64,000 nucleotides of DNA from Acidihalobacter_A sp037381185 (GTDB lineage Bacteria; Pseudomonadota; Gammaproteobacteria; DSM-5130; Acidihalobacteraceae). Under the pieces are notes generated by a model, which worked only from the letters and a program-made list of their open reading frames with translations, was not told where the DNA came from and did no database searches. Positions within the stretch are counted from its first letter, which is position 1; every line of letters starts with the position of its first letter. Position numbers and translations under genes: made by a program. Location: contig NZ_JARRQY010000028.1 in NCBI RefSeq assembly GCF_037381185.1, forward strand, positions 1-64,000. The letters are read 5' to 3'. Positions 8,642 to 18,156 of this stretch are shown piece after piece.

Positions 8642-9418
8642 CTACTGGGCGGGGCCGCTCATCAGGTAATCCAGATCGCTGGAGGTCGGTTCACCGAGCT
8701 TCCAGGCACCGCGGGTCTTGGCGTGATGAATCGCAGCATCGATCTGGGCCTGGCTGGCCTGACGGTTGATGGTGAAATCCTGACCGGGATAGATCAGATC
8801 CGGGTCGTGGATCTTGGCGGCATTCGCCTTGTAGATCAGCGGCCACTCGAAGGGATTGCCGTAGATATCGGTCTTGCCGGCGATGCCCCACAAGGTGTCG
8901 CCCTTGACCACGCTATAGCTGCTCATCTTGGCGCCCTTCATTTCCGCCAGCAGCTTTTCGGTCAGGTCGTACAGAGGCTTGCCCTTCGACTCGCTGTAAT
9001 ACTGCTCGGCCTGTTTGAGCTGAGCCAGTTGATCGGAGTTCATCATGCTCTTCATCTTCTGCAACTGCTGCAGATTGGCCAACCCCTTGGCAAGGTAATA
9101 CTGATTGATGCTGGCCTCGGCCTCGGCCTTGGCCTTGTTCGCCAGCTCCGTAGCCTTCTGATAGTCACCGGCCTTGAATGCCTTCTCGGCCTTGGCGATA
9201 AGCGGCCCCGTCGTAGTCCAGGCATAACCCTTGGCCTCGGCTTCAGCGTAGGCCGCCTTGGCATCTGCGATTGCTTGGGCGGCGGCATCCTTGGCGGCGG
9301 TGTTCTGCTCGGCAGCCGGGGGCGCAGACTGTTGAGAGGTGGTCGCGCAACCGCTGGCAAGGCCAAGCGAGAGTACGGCACCCGTAAGAAGAATCACGCG
9401 GGTCATACCGAGCTTCAT
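8642..9418 (-). CDS. LysM domain lipoprotein with DUF4398-like helical region
   Basis: A 258-residue cell-envelope lipoprotein. The signal peptide ends at lipobox ASGC near residue 24. Residues 30-170 form an Ala/Lys/Glu-rich helical region of DUF4398 type (AYAEAEAKGY, AEKAFKAGDYQKATELANKAKAEAE). A C-terminal LysM peptidoglycan-binding domain follows (YSVVKGDTLWGIAG, with DPDLIYPGQDFTI). GGAG eight bases before the ATG supports the start. Together with the smaller DUF4398 lipoprotein next door it likely tethers the outer membrane or remodels the wall; that role is inference. Confidence 0.9.
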   Translation of the reverse strand: MKLGMTRVILLTGAVLSLGLASGCATTSQQSAPPAAEQNTAAKDAAAQAIADAKAAYAEAEAKGYAWTTTGPLIAKAEKAFKAGDYQKATELANKAKAEAEASINQYYLAKGLANLQQLQKMKSMMNSDQLAQLKQAEQYYSESKGKPLYDLTEKLLAEMKGAKMSSYSVVKGDTLWGIAGKTDIYGNPFEWPLIYKANAAKIHDPDLIYPGQDFTINRQASQAQIDAAIHHAKTRGAWKLGEPTSSDLDYLMSGPAQ

Positions 9419-9611
9419 AGTGATACTCCAAAGGATTGTTTTTTCATTGAGATTTATGGAGCTTCAGCGCCTTCGGAAAGGCAGCCGTCACACCTGCTAG
9501 GCATCTATCCATAGTCCCGGCGAAACTAGCATTCGGCCCAGGGAGTGTCAAGAAAGCCCGCGGCGCATAGCGGGCGAATCAGCCTCCGCCCCAGCCCCTG
9601 GCACTGCGGCC

Positions 9612-9908
9612 TCAGGGCGTTTTATTTTCCTTCTTCAAAGCCCAGTCTCGAGCCTGCTGTGCAGCGCTCTTGGCCTGTTCGGCCAGCTTGCGCGCACTCT
9701 GATACCCTCCGACGCCAAGCTGATCCTCTGCACTCTGCATCAGAGCTTTCGCCCGAGCGAATTCCTGTGGTGCGTCCTGCTGCGCTCCGGCCTGCTGCGC
9801 GGCCTGCAAGGCCTGCCTGGCATCGCTCATCTCCTGCACGGGCGCGGTCGCACACCCGGCCAGCAGCGTCAGCAACAGCGAAACGGCAGCGATCCGATAT
9901 TTTCTCAT
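9612..9908 (-). CDS. Small DUF4398 lipoprotein
   Basis: About 98 residues, with a lipoprotein signal (LLAGC) followed by one Ala/Gln-rich helical DUF4398 unit (SARKLAEQAKSAAQQARDWALKK). It is very similar in layout to the helical half of the neighbouring LysM lipoprotein, as if one half of that gene were repeated. I use the ATG at 9908; a TTG two codons upstream is also in frame. Function unknown. Confidence 0.82.
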   Translation of the reverse strand: MRKYRIAAVSLLLTLLAGCATAPVQEMSDARQALQAAQQAGAQQDAPQEFARAKALMQSAEDQLGVGGYQSARKLAEQAKSAAQQARDWALKKENKTP

Positions 9909-10062
9909 CGGCAACCCAAATCGTTATGCTTGTGCCTGTGCGGCATATCGCGGCGATACACGACGACTCCAGCATCGCATCGTTAGCCCTACACTATGTA
10001 CCGCACACCGCCGCGAAGCAAGCATTCGATCACCCACCGATTACCAGAGGCCCGAAAAACCC

Positions 10063-10425
10063 ATGAGCGCTGCCGACGAAGTCGTCATCTATCACAATCC
10101 CCGTTGTTCGAAGTCCCGCGCCACCCTCGAACTGCTGCGCGAGAACGGCATCGAGCCCAGAGTCGTGGAATACCTCAAGACTCCGCCGACCAAGGAGGAG
10201 CTTGAGCGCATTCTCGAACTGCTCGGCAAGGAACCGCGTGAACTCATGCGCCGCCAGGAGGACGAGTACACAGAAGCCGCGCTGGACGACCCGGGCCTGA
10301 CACGCGACACCCTCGTTCTGGCCATGATCCAGCGCCCGAAACTGATCGAACGTCCTATCGTGATAACCGCCAGCGGCGCCGCCATCGGACGCCCGCCGGA
10401 AAGCGTACTGGAGCTTATCCAGTGA
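10063..10425 (+). CDS. arsC: ArsC/YffB-family reductase, likely arsenate reductase (glutaredoxin)
   Basis: A 120-residue thioredoxin-fold protein. The N-terminal HNPRCSKSRATLELL motif with its single catalytic Cys is the ArsC type; arsenate is reduced to arsenite with glutathione and glutaredoxin. RPIVITASGAAIGRPPESV near the C-terminus supplies the conserved Arg and Pro. There is no ars operon here (no arsR, arsB or acr3), so the role could be a general thiol reductase. The stop overlaps the start of the next gene as GTGA. Confidence 0.88.
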   Translation: MSAADEVVIYHNPRCSKSRATLELLRENGIEPRVVEYLKTPPTKEELERILELLGKEPRELMRRQEDEYTEAALDDPGLTRDTLVLAMIQRPKLIERPIVITASGAAIGRPPESVLELIQ

Positions 10426-11015
10426 AGAACGAAGTCCTGATTCTCTATTACAGCCGACGTGGCGCCACCTCCGAGATGGCCCGCCGCATCGCGCGCGGCG
10501 TGGAGGAAGTCGCAGGTGTCGACGCCAAACTGCGCACGGTACCGCCGGTATCGGCCACCTGTGAAGCGGTCGCAGACAGCATCCCGGACAGCGGCTCACC
10601 CTATGCCTCGCTGGAAGACCTTCGCGAATGCTCGGCGCTGATCCTGGGCAGCCCCACGCGTTTCGGCAACATGGCAGCCCCCCTGAAATACTTCCTCGAC
10701 CAGACTTCGCCCCTATGGCTCAGCGGAGCACTGGAAGGCAAACCTGGGGCGGTGTTTACTTCCACCGGGAGCCTGCACGGCGGTCAGGAAAGCACGCTGC
10801 TCAGCATGATGCTGCCGCTGCTGCACCATGGCATGATGTTGCTCGGTCTGCCATTCACGGAACCAGCCCTGCTCGGCACCCGTAGCGGAGGTACTCCCTA
10901 CGGCCCCAGCCACCAGGCGGGCGCCGACGGATCGCTGCCGCTCAGCGAAGACGAAGCACATCTATGCCGCGCACTCGGACGCCGCGTGGCGGAGGCCGTC
11001 AAACGTCTGTCTTGA
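10422..11015 (+). CDS. wrbA: WrbA-like NAD(P)H:quinone oxidoreductase (flavodoxin fold)
   Basis: A 197-residue FMN-binding protein that reduces quinones by two electrons. The flavodoxin phosphate loop is seen at the N-terminus (LILYYSRRGATSEMAR), followed by LILGSPTRFGNMAAPLKYFLDQT and FTSTGSLHGGQESTLL, which are typical WrbA stretches. The GTG start overlaps the arsC stop (GTGA), so the two are probably translated together. The 3' end overlaps the convergent hda gene by 17 nt. Confidence 0.9.
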   Translation: MKNEVLILYYSRRGATSEMARRIARGVEEVAGVDAKLRTVPPVSATCEAVADSIPDSGSPYASLEDLRECSALILGSPTRFGNMAAPLKYFLDQTSPLWLSGALEGKPGAVFTSTGSLHGGQESTLLSMMLPLLHHGMMLLGLPFTEPALLGTRSGGTPYGPSHQAGADGSLPLSEDEAHLCRALGRRVAEAVKRLS

Positions 11016-11742
11016 CCCGTTCCGGCGCCATAGGCGCAGGAGGAGGGCCGTCGGCGACCAGCACCGAGCGGATGAAAGGTACGGTCACCCGCCGCTTGGC
11101 CCGCAGGCTGGCCTGATCGATCCGCTCCAGCAACTCGATCAGTGCACGCGGCTCGCGCGGCCCGTGGCGCAGCAAGTATTGCACTTCGTTGACGCCGAGC
11201 GCGAAGCCGCGCGCGGCCGCCGCCCGTCCCGCAAGCACCTGCAAGCCATCGTCTTCCAGACGCTGCAACTGGTAGACGGGGCCCCACAGCAGCCGTGAAC
11301 GCAAATCCGGCAAAAGCGCCTGCGCTGGCCGTTCGGCCGCGGTGAAGAGCAGCCTCCCGCCGTGCTCCCGCACCGCGTTGACCAGGCCGAAAAGACTTCT
11401 GGCCCATTCCGAATCCAGCCACACCCGGTCGACGTCGTCGATTACCAGTAGGTCCAACCGGTCCATGCCCTCGAGCAAACCGGCGCCATGCGCACCGAGT
11501 TCCGCCAGAGGCAGATAGGCAACCGCGCCCCCGGCATCACCCGCAGCATGGCAGGCGGCCTGCGCGAGATGCGTCTTACCGGTCTGCGGCGCGCCCCACA
11601 GATACCACTGCTGCTCGCTGCCTTGCGCACAGGCAAAAGCCTGCAGCGCGCCGCCGAGTTCCTGCTGCGACGGCGCCGGCACGAATGTCTCGAAAGTCGC
11701 GTCGGCACGCAGACTCACGTTCAGCGCCAACTGGTCAGACAT
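10999..11742 (-). CDS. hda: DnaA regulatory inactivator Hda
   Basis: A DnaA-like AAA+ protein that, with the DNA-loaded sliding clamp, stimulates ATP hydrolysis by DnaA and limits re-initiation. Length 247 residues (E. coli 233). Visible motifs are Walker A GAPQTGKTH, Walker B LLVIDDVD, a sensor/arginine-finger region RSRLLWGPVYQL, and the N-terminal QLALNVSLRADATFETF where Hda proteins bind the clamp. I use the ATG at 11742 because GGGAG lies 10 nt upstream. It overlaps the perM-like gene by 8 nt. Confidence 0.93.
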   Translation of the reverse strand: MSDQLALNVSLRADATFETFVPAPSQQELGGALQAFACAQGSEQQWYLWGAPQTGKTHLAQAACHAAGDAGGAVAYLPLAELGAHGAGLLEGMDRLDLLVIDDVDRVWLDSEWARSLFGLVNAVREHGGRLLFTAAERPAQALLPDLRSRLLWGPVYQLQRLEDDGLQVLAGRAAAARGFALGVNEVQYLLRHGPREPRALIELLERIDQASLRAKRRVTVPFIRSVLVADGPPPAPMAPERVKTDV

Positions 11743-12802
11743 CCTCATCATGCTCCCGGTAAAACGCGCTGCCCCGGTAGCGCCGATGAAGATGACGCAG
11801 AAACACCGCCAGCACCGCCGCCACCGGCAGCGCCAGCAACACGCCGATGAATCCGAACAACTGGCCACCTGCCAACACGGCGAAGATCACGGAGACCGGA
11901 TGCAGACCGATGCGGTCGCCCACCAGCAGTGGCGTGAACACCGCGCTCTCCAGCACCTGCCCGACCCCGAAAACCACCAGCACCGGCCACAGCGCGAGCA
12001 GCTCGTGGGTCTGGAAAAACATCGCGGCCACGGCGGCGACGATGCCCAGCGTGAAGCCCAGATAAGGGACGAAACTGACCACGCCGGCAATCACGCCGAT
12101 CAGGATGCCGAGCTTGAGGCCGATCAGCCACAGACCCACCGCATAAACCACCCCGAGCGCCAACATCACGGACAACTGGCCTCGCAGAAACGCCCCGAGC
12201 ACTTCGTCGGCCTCGCGCGCCAGCGCGACAGCGGAAGACTGTACACGGGTCGGCAGCAATTCCCCTATATAGGCCACCAGACGATCCCAATCGCGCAGCA
12301 AATAGAACGTTACGATGGGGATCAGTACCAGATTCGCCAACCACCCGAACAGCACCAGCCCCGAACGGCTTAATGTATCCGCCAGGTGCGCGGCGAAGCC
12401 CCCGGCCTGCTGCCAGTGCTGTGACAGCAGATGGGCCATCGAGTTGAGATCCAGATAGCGGGGATCGATACCCAGACGCGACTGCAGCCAGGGCAGCACG
12501 TGCGCGTTCAACCAGGCCAGGTATCCGGGCAAGGCCTGGATCAACGCCGCGACCTGGCCTTCGAGCAACGGCAGCAACAACAACACGCTGCCCAGCAGAA
12601 TCAGCCCCATGACCACGAACACCACAATCACAGCCAGCGTTCTGGGCAGGCGCCAAGCTTCCAGCCTGTCGGCCAGAGGATCGCCCAGATAGGCCAGCAG
12701 GGCCGCCACCAGAAAAGGTGTCAGGATCGGCGACAGGAGATAGATCAGAAATCCAGCCAGCGCCAACGCCGCCAGACCGAACCAGAGCATGCCCAGGCGC
12801 AT
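11735..12802 (-). CDS. perM: AI-2E family transporter (PerM-like)
   Basis: A 355-residue polytopic membrane protein of the AI-2E/UPF0118 family. About eight hydrophobic segments are visible, with the conserved LIPIVTFYLLRDWDR and the glycine-rich GVVSFVPYLGFTLGI regions. The start at 12802 has GGAG eight bases upstream. The location directly upstream of hda is conserved in gammaproteobacteria. The true substrate is not known; the AI-2 label comes from E. coli TqsA and is not established for this branch. Confidence 0.92.
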   Translation of the reverse strand: MRLGMLWFGLAALALAGFLIYLLSPILTPFLVAALLAYLGDPLADRLEAWRLPRTLAVIVVFVVMGLILLGSVLLLLPLLEGQVAALIQALPGYLAWLNAHVLPWLQSRLGIDPRYLDLNSMAHLLSQHWQQAGGFAAHLADTLSRSGLVLFGWLANLVLIPIVTFYLLRDWDRLVAYIGELLPTRVQSSAVALAREADEVLGAFLRGQLSVMLALGVVYAVGLWLIGLKLGILIGVIAGVVSFVPYLGFTLGIVAAVAAMFFQTHELLALWPVLVVFGVGQVLESAVFTPLLVGDRIGLHPVSVIFAVLAGGQLFGFIGVLLALPVAAVLAVFLRHLHRRYRGSAFYREHDEDV

Positions 12803-12868
12803 GTCAATCACTCCGCACGAAGTGACACACAAAACCCGCAACGCGAACCACAGTGGAAGTCGTCGGCA

Positions 12869-14005
12869 TCATGGATTGTAGCGGAAGTACAGCGTCTTGG
12901 CCGAGTTCCCAACCGGCTGCGCGACCGTCGCCGCCTGCATGGACTGCAGCCATTTGATCAAGCCCAGGTTGCGCGCAACGTCGTCCGCCTGGCCACGCGG
13001 CACCACGCGAAAAACCAGCTCGCCGCTGTCGGCGGACACCAATTGTGCAGACTTGACCGGCGCCAGTTTGTCCAGCAGATGCTCGATGCGAGCGAAGGCG
13101 GCCACCTGCTGCACACCATCGATCCGCACGAACACGACCTGCCGCCGACCGCCACTCGGCAAACCTGAAACCGCCAACATCGCGGCCAGGCGATCCGCCG
13201 CACCGCCGATACCGCCGGCCAGCGCCTGTGCTTCGCTGGCGCCATCGGAACCCCATTCCTGCCGCTGATTGCGGAATTCCAGCTGCCATTGTCCACGCCA
13301 TTGCCCGCCGCTCGGGCGCACCGCCCCGGCGAGCACCGCATTCGCATCGTAACGCGCCGAAGCCTGCAACACCGGCCCCATGAAGCCGCCGCTCAGGTCT
13401 GAAAAACGCACCGCGCTCTGATCCTGAAGATCCATCAGCGGCAGGAAGATCGGCAGGCCACGTATCCGAGCCGCCTGCTCCACCGCCTGACTGGCGGCCG
13501 GATGCGGCGAGTCGCTTTCGCTGCCGAGAATGAAGCGCCGGCCGTTGCCCCGGCTGACACCGATCCAGAGAATGACCAACGGACGCTCGCGCCCCCACAG
13601 CGGCAGGCCATTCGAACTCAGCAAACGGTCGATCGCGACCGGGTCGAAGCGCACCTGCAAGTCGAGCTTACCGGATGGGGCATCCGCTGCAGCAGCGCCC
13701 ACCGCACCGGACGTGGGCTGGGTTTCGTGGTAGGCAAACTGCTGGACATAGTTCGCCGAATTCTTCATCGCCTCCTGAACCGGCGGCTGGGCAACTACTT
13801 GAGAGTTACCGGAGACCTTGATCAAAACCTGGCCCAACGCCTGCTGGAAAGCCGCATCGCGCGTCTCCGGACTGCGGTCGGCGACCGGCAGCGTAATGCG
13901 GTAAAGCCCGGCCGCCTCCACCGCCGCGGCCGGGCGCGTGAACAGCGCCGCCGCAAAACCGGTCAGCAACAGAATAAACAGGACCGGGGCACGCAGCCCG
14001 GTCAT
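12869..14005 (-). CDS. DUF2066 domain-containing exported protein
   Basis: A protein of about 378 residues with an N-terminal hydrophobic signal (APVLFILLLTGFAAALF, ending RPAAA). The DUF2066 part begins AGLYRITLPVADRSPETRDAAFQQALGQVLIKVSGN. Function unknown; the family is exported and commonly encoded beside purM and perM, as here. The start is uncertain: ATG 14005 gives a clean signal peptide, and the frame remains open to 14077 with other Met/Val codons. It is divergent from purM. Confidence 0.85.
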   Translation of the reverse strand: MTGLRAPVLFILLLTGFAAALFTRPAAAVEAAGLYRITLPVADRSPETRDAAFQQALGQVLIKVSGNSQVVAQPPVQEAMKNSANYVQQFAYHETQPTSGAVGAAAADAPSGKLDLQVRFDPVAIDRLLSSNGLPLWGRERPLVILWIGVSRGNGRRFILGSESDSPHPAASQAVEQAARIRGLPIFLPLMDLQDQSAVRFSDLSGGFMGPVLQASARYDANAVLAGAVRPSGGQWRGQWQLEFRNQRQEWGSDGASEAQALAGGIGGAADRLAAMLAVSGLPSGGRRQVVFVRIDGVQQVAAFARIEHLLDKLAPVKSAQLVSADSGELVFRVVPRGQADDVARNLGLIKWLQSMQAATVAQPVGNSAKTLYFRYNP

Positions 14006-14173
14006 CGACGAGTTCACTGCCGGAGGCCCCTGCATGCGTATGCCCATCGGGAATATGACGAGGCGCAACGATAGCACAGATCGCCTCTTTCCCGGGGCCG
14101 CGAGACGCGTTTCGGTTTACACGGGAGCCCCCTGCCCATACCATTCTGTCCTCGCACGTCCCCGGGCCACACC

Positions 14174-15229
14174 ATGACCGACACCCCCCCTGCTTCCGGC
14201 TTGAGTTACCGCGACGCCGGCGTCGACATCGACGCGGGCAACGCCCTGATTGAACGCATCAAGCCGCTTGCCGCCCGCACCCGCCGTCCCGAAGTGATAG
14301 CCGGCCTGGGCGGTTTCGGCGCACTCTTCGAACTGCCGCTGGAACGCTACCGCCGCCCCGTTCTGGTATCAGGCACCGACGGCGTCGGCACCAAGCTGCG
14401 CCTGGCGCTGGAACTCGGCCGCCACGACCAGATCGGCATCGATCTGGTCGGCATGTGCGTCAACGACATCGTCGTGCAGGGTGCCGAACCGCTGTTCTTC
14501 CTCGACTACTACGCCACCGGCCGCCTCGACGTGGACATCGCCGCTACCGTGGTCGGCGGCATCGCCGAAGGCTGCGCGCTCGCCGGCTGCGCCCTGATCG
14601 GCGGCGAGACCGCCGAAATGCCCGGCATGTACCAGGGCAGCGAATACGATCTGGCCGGTTTCGCGGTCGGCATCGTCGAACGCGAGCGCCTGCTCGACGG
14701 CAGCCGGGTCGCACCCGGCGACGTGGTCATCGGCCTCGGCTCCTCGGGCCCGCATTCCAACGGCTACTCGCTGGTCCGCAAGATCATCGAGCGCAGCGGC
14801 GCGAACCTGAACGAATACCTCAAGTCCTATCCGCTCGCCGAGCACCTGCTCGCGCCGACGCGCATCTACGTCAAACCGCTGCTGGCTCTGATCGAGGCCG
14901 AGCCCGTACATGCCCTCGCGCACATCACCGGCGGCGGCCTGACCGAAAACCTGCCGCGCGTGCTGCCGCAGGGCACCCAGGCGGTACTCGACACCACGAC
15001 CTGGCCGCGCCCGGACATCTTCCAGTGGCTGCAGACTCAGGGCGACGTCGCCGAGAGCGAAATGTTGCGCACCTTCAACTGCGGCGTGGGCATGACGATC
15101 GTGGTTCCGGCCGAACGCGCCGAGGCGGTCATCGAGCACTGCTACGACCACGATCTCGCCGCCTGGGACATCGGACGCATCGAAAGCAGCGACGAGCCCG
15201 CCCCGCGGGTTGTCTACCAGTCGCGATGA
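14174..15229 (+). CDS. purM: Phosphoribosylformylglycinamidine cyclo-ligase (AIR synthetase)
   Basis: This enzyme catalyses step five of purine synthesis, closing FGAM to AIR with ATP. The 351-residue protein has family hallmarks throughout: SYRDAGVDIDAGN at the N-terminus, GTDGVGTKLRLA, IGGETAEMPGMY, GLGSSGPHSNGYSL and the C-terminal GGGLTENLPRVLP. Its TGA overlaps the purN ATG (ATGA), giving a coupled pair with the next purine enzyme. Confidence 0.98.
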   Translation: MTDTPPASGLSYRDAGVDIDAGNALIERIKPLAARTRRPEVIAGLGGFGALFELPLERYRRPVLVSGTDGVGTKLRLALELGRHDQIGIDLVGMCVNDIVVQGAEPLFFLDYYATGRLDVDIAATVVGGIAEGCALAGCALIGGETAEMPGMYQGSEYDLAGFAVGIVERERLLDGSRVAPGDVVIGLGSSGPHSNGYSLVRKIIERSGANLNEYLKSYPLAEHLLAPTRIYVKPLLALIEAEPVHALAHITGGGLTENLPRVLPQGTQAVLDTTTWPRPDIFQWLQTQGDVAESEMLRTFNCGVGMTIVVPAERAEAVIEHCYDHDLAAWDIGRIESSDEPAPRVVYQSR

Positions 15230-15915
15230 CCGGGGCAGCAACGGCGCGCATCGTCGTCCTCGTTTCCGGCCGGGGCAGCAATCTCGAAGCGCTGATCGCC
15301 GCCACCGAAAACGGCTCGGTCGACGGACGCGTGGTCGCCGTGATCAGCAACCGCCCCGACGTCTTCGCCCTTGGGCGCGCACGCCGCCACGGCATCGCTG
15401 CGCAGACCGTCGACCACACCACATTCGCCGATCGTGGCGACTTCGACCGTGCCCTGATGGAGGCGATCGACGCACACGAACCGACACTGGTCGTGCTGGC
15501 CGGCTTCATGCGCATCCTCACCCCGGAATTCGTCGCGCACTACGCCGGGCGCATGCTCAACATCCACCCCTCACTGCTGCCGGCCTACCCCGGCCTGCGC
15601 ACCCATGCCCGCGCACTGACCGACGGCGTTGCCCGCCACGGCGCCAGCGTACACTTCGTCACCAATGAACTCGACGGCGGCCCGATCGTGCTGCAGGGCG
15701 AAGTGCCGGTATGCGAAGGCGATGACCCCGAGCGCCTGGCGACGCGCGTGCAGCGCATCGAACACCTCATCTATCCGCAGACCGTGGCCTGGTACGCAGC
15801 CGGTCGCCTGCGACTGACCGGCGACCACGTCGAACTGGACGGCCGCCGCCTCGACGCTCCACCACGCATGCGCCTGGAGGACACAGTCCATGACACTGAG
15901 ATCACCACCGAATAG
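15226..15915 (+). CDS. purN: Phosphoribosylglycinamide formyltransferase
   Basis: This enzyme transfers a formyl group from 10-formyl-THF to GAR. The start at 15226 is fixed by the ATGA overlap with purM; the frame is open far upstream inside purM but that part is antisense-of-codon noise. Motifs are VLVSGRGSNLEAL, the formyl-THF transferase signature NIHPSLLPAYPG with catalytic Asn and His, and HFVTNELDGGPI with the catalytic Asp. 229 residues, normal length. The 3' end overlaps the next gene by 26 nt. Confidence 0.97.
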   Translation: MTGAATARIVVLVSGRGSNLEALIAATENGSVDGRVVAVISNRPDVFALGRARRHGIAAQTVDHTTFADRGDFDRALMEAIDAHEPTLVVLAGFMRILTPEFVAHYAGRMLNIHPSLLPAYPGLRTHARALTDGVARHGASVHFVTNELDGGPIVLQGEVPVCEGDDPERLATRVQRIEHLIYPQTVAWYAAGRLRLTGDHVELDGRRLDAPPRMRLEDTVHDTEITTE

Positions 15916-16648
15916 ACGCGCCAGCGGCATAGCCACCGCCGCACTCGGGCTCGGCCTGCTCCTGCTCGCGCCTCTTGCCCACGCTGAGGCCTTCGGCATC
16001 CCGTTCTTTACCGCCGAGTACTCACTGAAGAAATTCGACATGACGGTCGCGCACGTCACCATCAGCTTCCAGCCGCGCGGCAACCGCCTGATCTACAAGC
16101 AGGTCACCGAAGCCGCCGGCATCGTGCGCCTGTTCCGCAAGGACGTGATCACCGAGGAGAGCATACTTCCGCGCAACACCCTCGTACCGCTGCCCATCGA
16201 GTATCGCTACAACCATACCGGCGGCGACCACGATCAACACGCCGTGCTGCACTTCGACCGCAAGATTCTGCGCGCCAGCGGCCAGACTCCCAAGGGCGAC
16301 GCCGTGCACGTGGCGATCGAACCCGACACGCTCGACCGCCTGTCGCTGCAGCTCGCCCTGATGCAGGCCGTCAGTCAGGGCCGCAAGCAGCTCGAATTCA
16401 CCACCGTGGAAACGGCTGACAAGCTCAGCCACTACGACTTCCACGACCTCGGACACACCCGCATCGACACCGCTTTGGGCAAGCTCAACGTCGTGCATAT
16501 CCAGCGTCTGTGGAAACGCAAGCAGATCCGCTTCGACTTCTGGCTCGCGCCCACGCTGCACGAAGTGCCGGTCAAGCTCGAACAGACCGAACTGAAGAAC
16601 GGCTCCACGCTCAGCCTCTACCTGGAATCCATTCACTGGAACAAATAG
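15890..16648 (+). CDS. DUF3108 domain-containing exported protein
   Basis: A 252-residue protein with a signal peptide (GLGLLLLAPLAHAEA). The mature part is beta-rich, with FTAEYSLKKFDMTVAHVTISF and a repeated strand pattern ending NGSTLSLYLESIHW, as in DUF3108 envelope proteins. Function unknown. It follows purMN directly with overlap, an arrangement common in gammaproteobacteria. Confidence 0.85.
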   Translation: MTLRSPPNRRASGIATAALGLGLLLLAPLAHAEAFGIPFFTAEYSLKKFDMTVAHVTISFQPRGNRLIYKQVTEAAGIVRLFRKDVITEESILPRNTLVPLPIEYRYNHTGGDHDQHAVLHFDRKILRASGQTPKGDAVHVAIEPDTLDRLSLQLALMQAVSQGRKQLEFTTVETADKLSHYDFHDLGHTRIDTALGKLNVVHIQRLWKRKQIRFDFWLAPTLHEVPVKLEQTELKNGSTLSLYLESIHWNK

Positions 16649-16661
16649 CCGAGGAACCCGC

Positions 16662-18068
16662 ATGAATGACCGTTTCGACCTGGCCGTCATCGGCTCCGGC
16701 CCCGGCGGCTATCGGGCCGCCACCCTCGCCGCGCTGCGCGGGCTGCACGTCGCCATCATTGAGCGCGGCGACTGGGGCGGCTGCTGCCTGAACCGCGGCT
16801 GCGTGCCGAAAAAAGCCTGGCACCACACCGCGCGCCTAGTCGCCGCCAGCCGCGACTTCGCCAAACGCGGCATTCGCGGCGAACTCAGCGCCGACATGAA
16901 CGACGCCTGGCATCATCAGGAAGAAGTAGTCGCCGGGATACGCGACAGCTACGTCGACTACATGCACCGCCTCAAGATCACCGAGTTCTCCGGCAGCGCG
17001 CGCTTCGCCGGTGCCCACGAACTCGATATCACGGATGCGAGCGGCGACGCCCGCCGTATAGAGGCCGATTCGATCATTATCGCCACCGGCGGCACGGCGT
17101 ACGTGCCCGAACCGTTCACGCCCGTGCCCGGCAAGGTGCTCACCAGCGACATGCTCTACGACCACGAGCCACCCGCCGGCAAGCGCGTCGCCATCATCGG
17201 CAGCGGCGTGGTCGCCACCGAATTCGCTTTCATCTTCGCCATGCTCGGCAAGGAGGTCATCTGGCTGGCCCGCTCGCCCGCGCTGCGCAAGATCCCCTTC
17301 AGCCCCCAGGCGCTGGGCAGCCTGCGCGACGCCCTCGCCCGCTACGACATCACCCTGCGCAAGGGCGAACACTTCGAACGCGTGGACACCGACGGCGACG
17401 GGGTGCGCATCCACCTGGGCTCAGGGGAAACCGTCGAAGCCGACTGGATCTGCCTCGGCACCGGCCGCACGCCGCATACCGATGACCTCGGGCTGGAAAC
17501 CGCCGGCATCGAAACCGACGCCGAAGGCTTCATCCGCCGCAACGCCCACCTGCAGACCGCACTGCCGCACATCTACGCCATCGGCGACGTGGCCAGCCCG
17601 GAAATGACCGCCAACCACGCCATTTCCGACGCCACCATCGCGGTGACCAACATCATCGACGGCAATACCCGCGAGCAGGACAGCCGCTGGGTGCCGATAG
17701 TGGTCTACAGCGCCATCGAACTCGCGCGCCTCGGCATGGACGAAGACGAAGCCGAAGACGAAGGCTTCGAACCCGCGGTGGGCTTCGCCGCGTTCGAAAC
17801 CTCACCGCGCGCCCAGGGCCAGGACGACATCGAAGGTTTCGTGCGCCTGCTCGGCGACATGGACGACGGCCGCCTGCTCGGTGGGGAAATCGTCGGCGCC
17901 GAAGCCGGTGAACTCGTACACATGCTGTCGCTCGCCCCAGACCACGAAACCGCGCTCAAGTGGCTTGCCCACGGCACCTACAACCACCCTGCGCGTGCCG
18001 AGGAACTCTCCAACGCCACCGAAACCCTGGCCAGCAAATGGGGCTTGTCCGACACCATCTTCGGCTGA
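16662..18068 (+). CDS. FAD/NAD(P)-dependent pyridine nucleotide-disulfide oxidoreductase, dihydrolipoamide dehydrogenase-like
   Basis: A 468-residue flavoprotein. Visible are the FAD dinucleotide motif VIGSGPGGYRAA, the redox disulfide in GGCCLNRGCVPKKAW, the NAD(P) motif IIGSGVVATEFAF, the second FAD motif IYAIGDV, and a C-terminal dimer region with the catalytic His in TYNHPARAEEL. The redox stretch is closer to the glutathione-reductase VPKK form than to the usual IPSK of Lpd, and an extra Cys precedes the active pair. No dehydrogenase-complex genes adjoin it; a rhodanese follows 88 nt later. The substrate is therefore open: dihydrolipoyl group, glutathione-like disulfide or another thiol. 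Confidence 0.88.
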   Translation: MNDRFDLAVIGSGPGGYRAATLAALRGLHVAIIERGDWGGCCLNRGCVPKKAWHHTARLVAASRDFAKRGIRGELSADMNDAWHHQEEVVAGIRDSYVDYMHRLKITEFSGSARFAGAHELDITDASGDARRIEADSIIIATGGTAYVPEPFTPVPGKVLTSDMLYDHEPPAGKRVAIIGSGVVATEFAFIFAMLGKEVIWLARSPALRKIPFSPQALGSLRDALARYDITLRKGEHFERVDTDGDGVRIHLGSGETVEADWICLGTGRTPHTDDLGLETAGIETDAEGFIRRNAHLQTALPHIYAIGDVASPEMTANHAISDATIAVTNIIDGNTREQDSRWVPIVVYSAIELARLGMDEDEAEDEGFEPAVGFAAFETSPRAQGQDDIEGFVRLLGDMDDGRLLGGEIVGAEAGELVHMLSLAPDHETALKWLAHGTYNHPARAEELSNATETLASKWGLSDTIFG

Positions 18069-18156
18069 AACCGGGTACCCCGGAGGTTTAAACCAAGTGC
18101 CCGAGTCAGATATATTAGAGCTTTCTAATTTTAAGCCGCACAAAGGAACTCACTCG

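Noticed and set aside
14455..15225. Upstream in-frame extension of purN inside purM
   Set aside because: Arg-rich reading of purM in another frame; the ATGA overlap and family length put the purN start at 15226.
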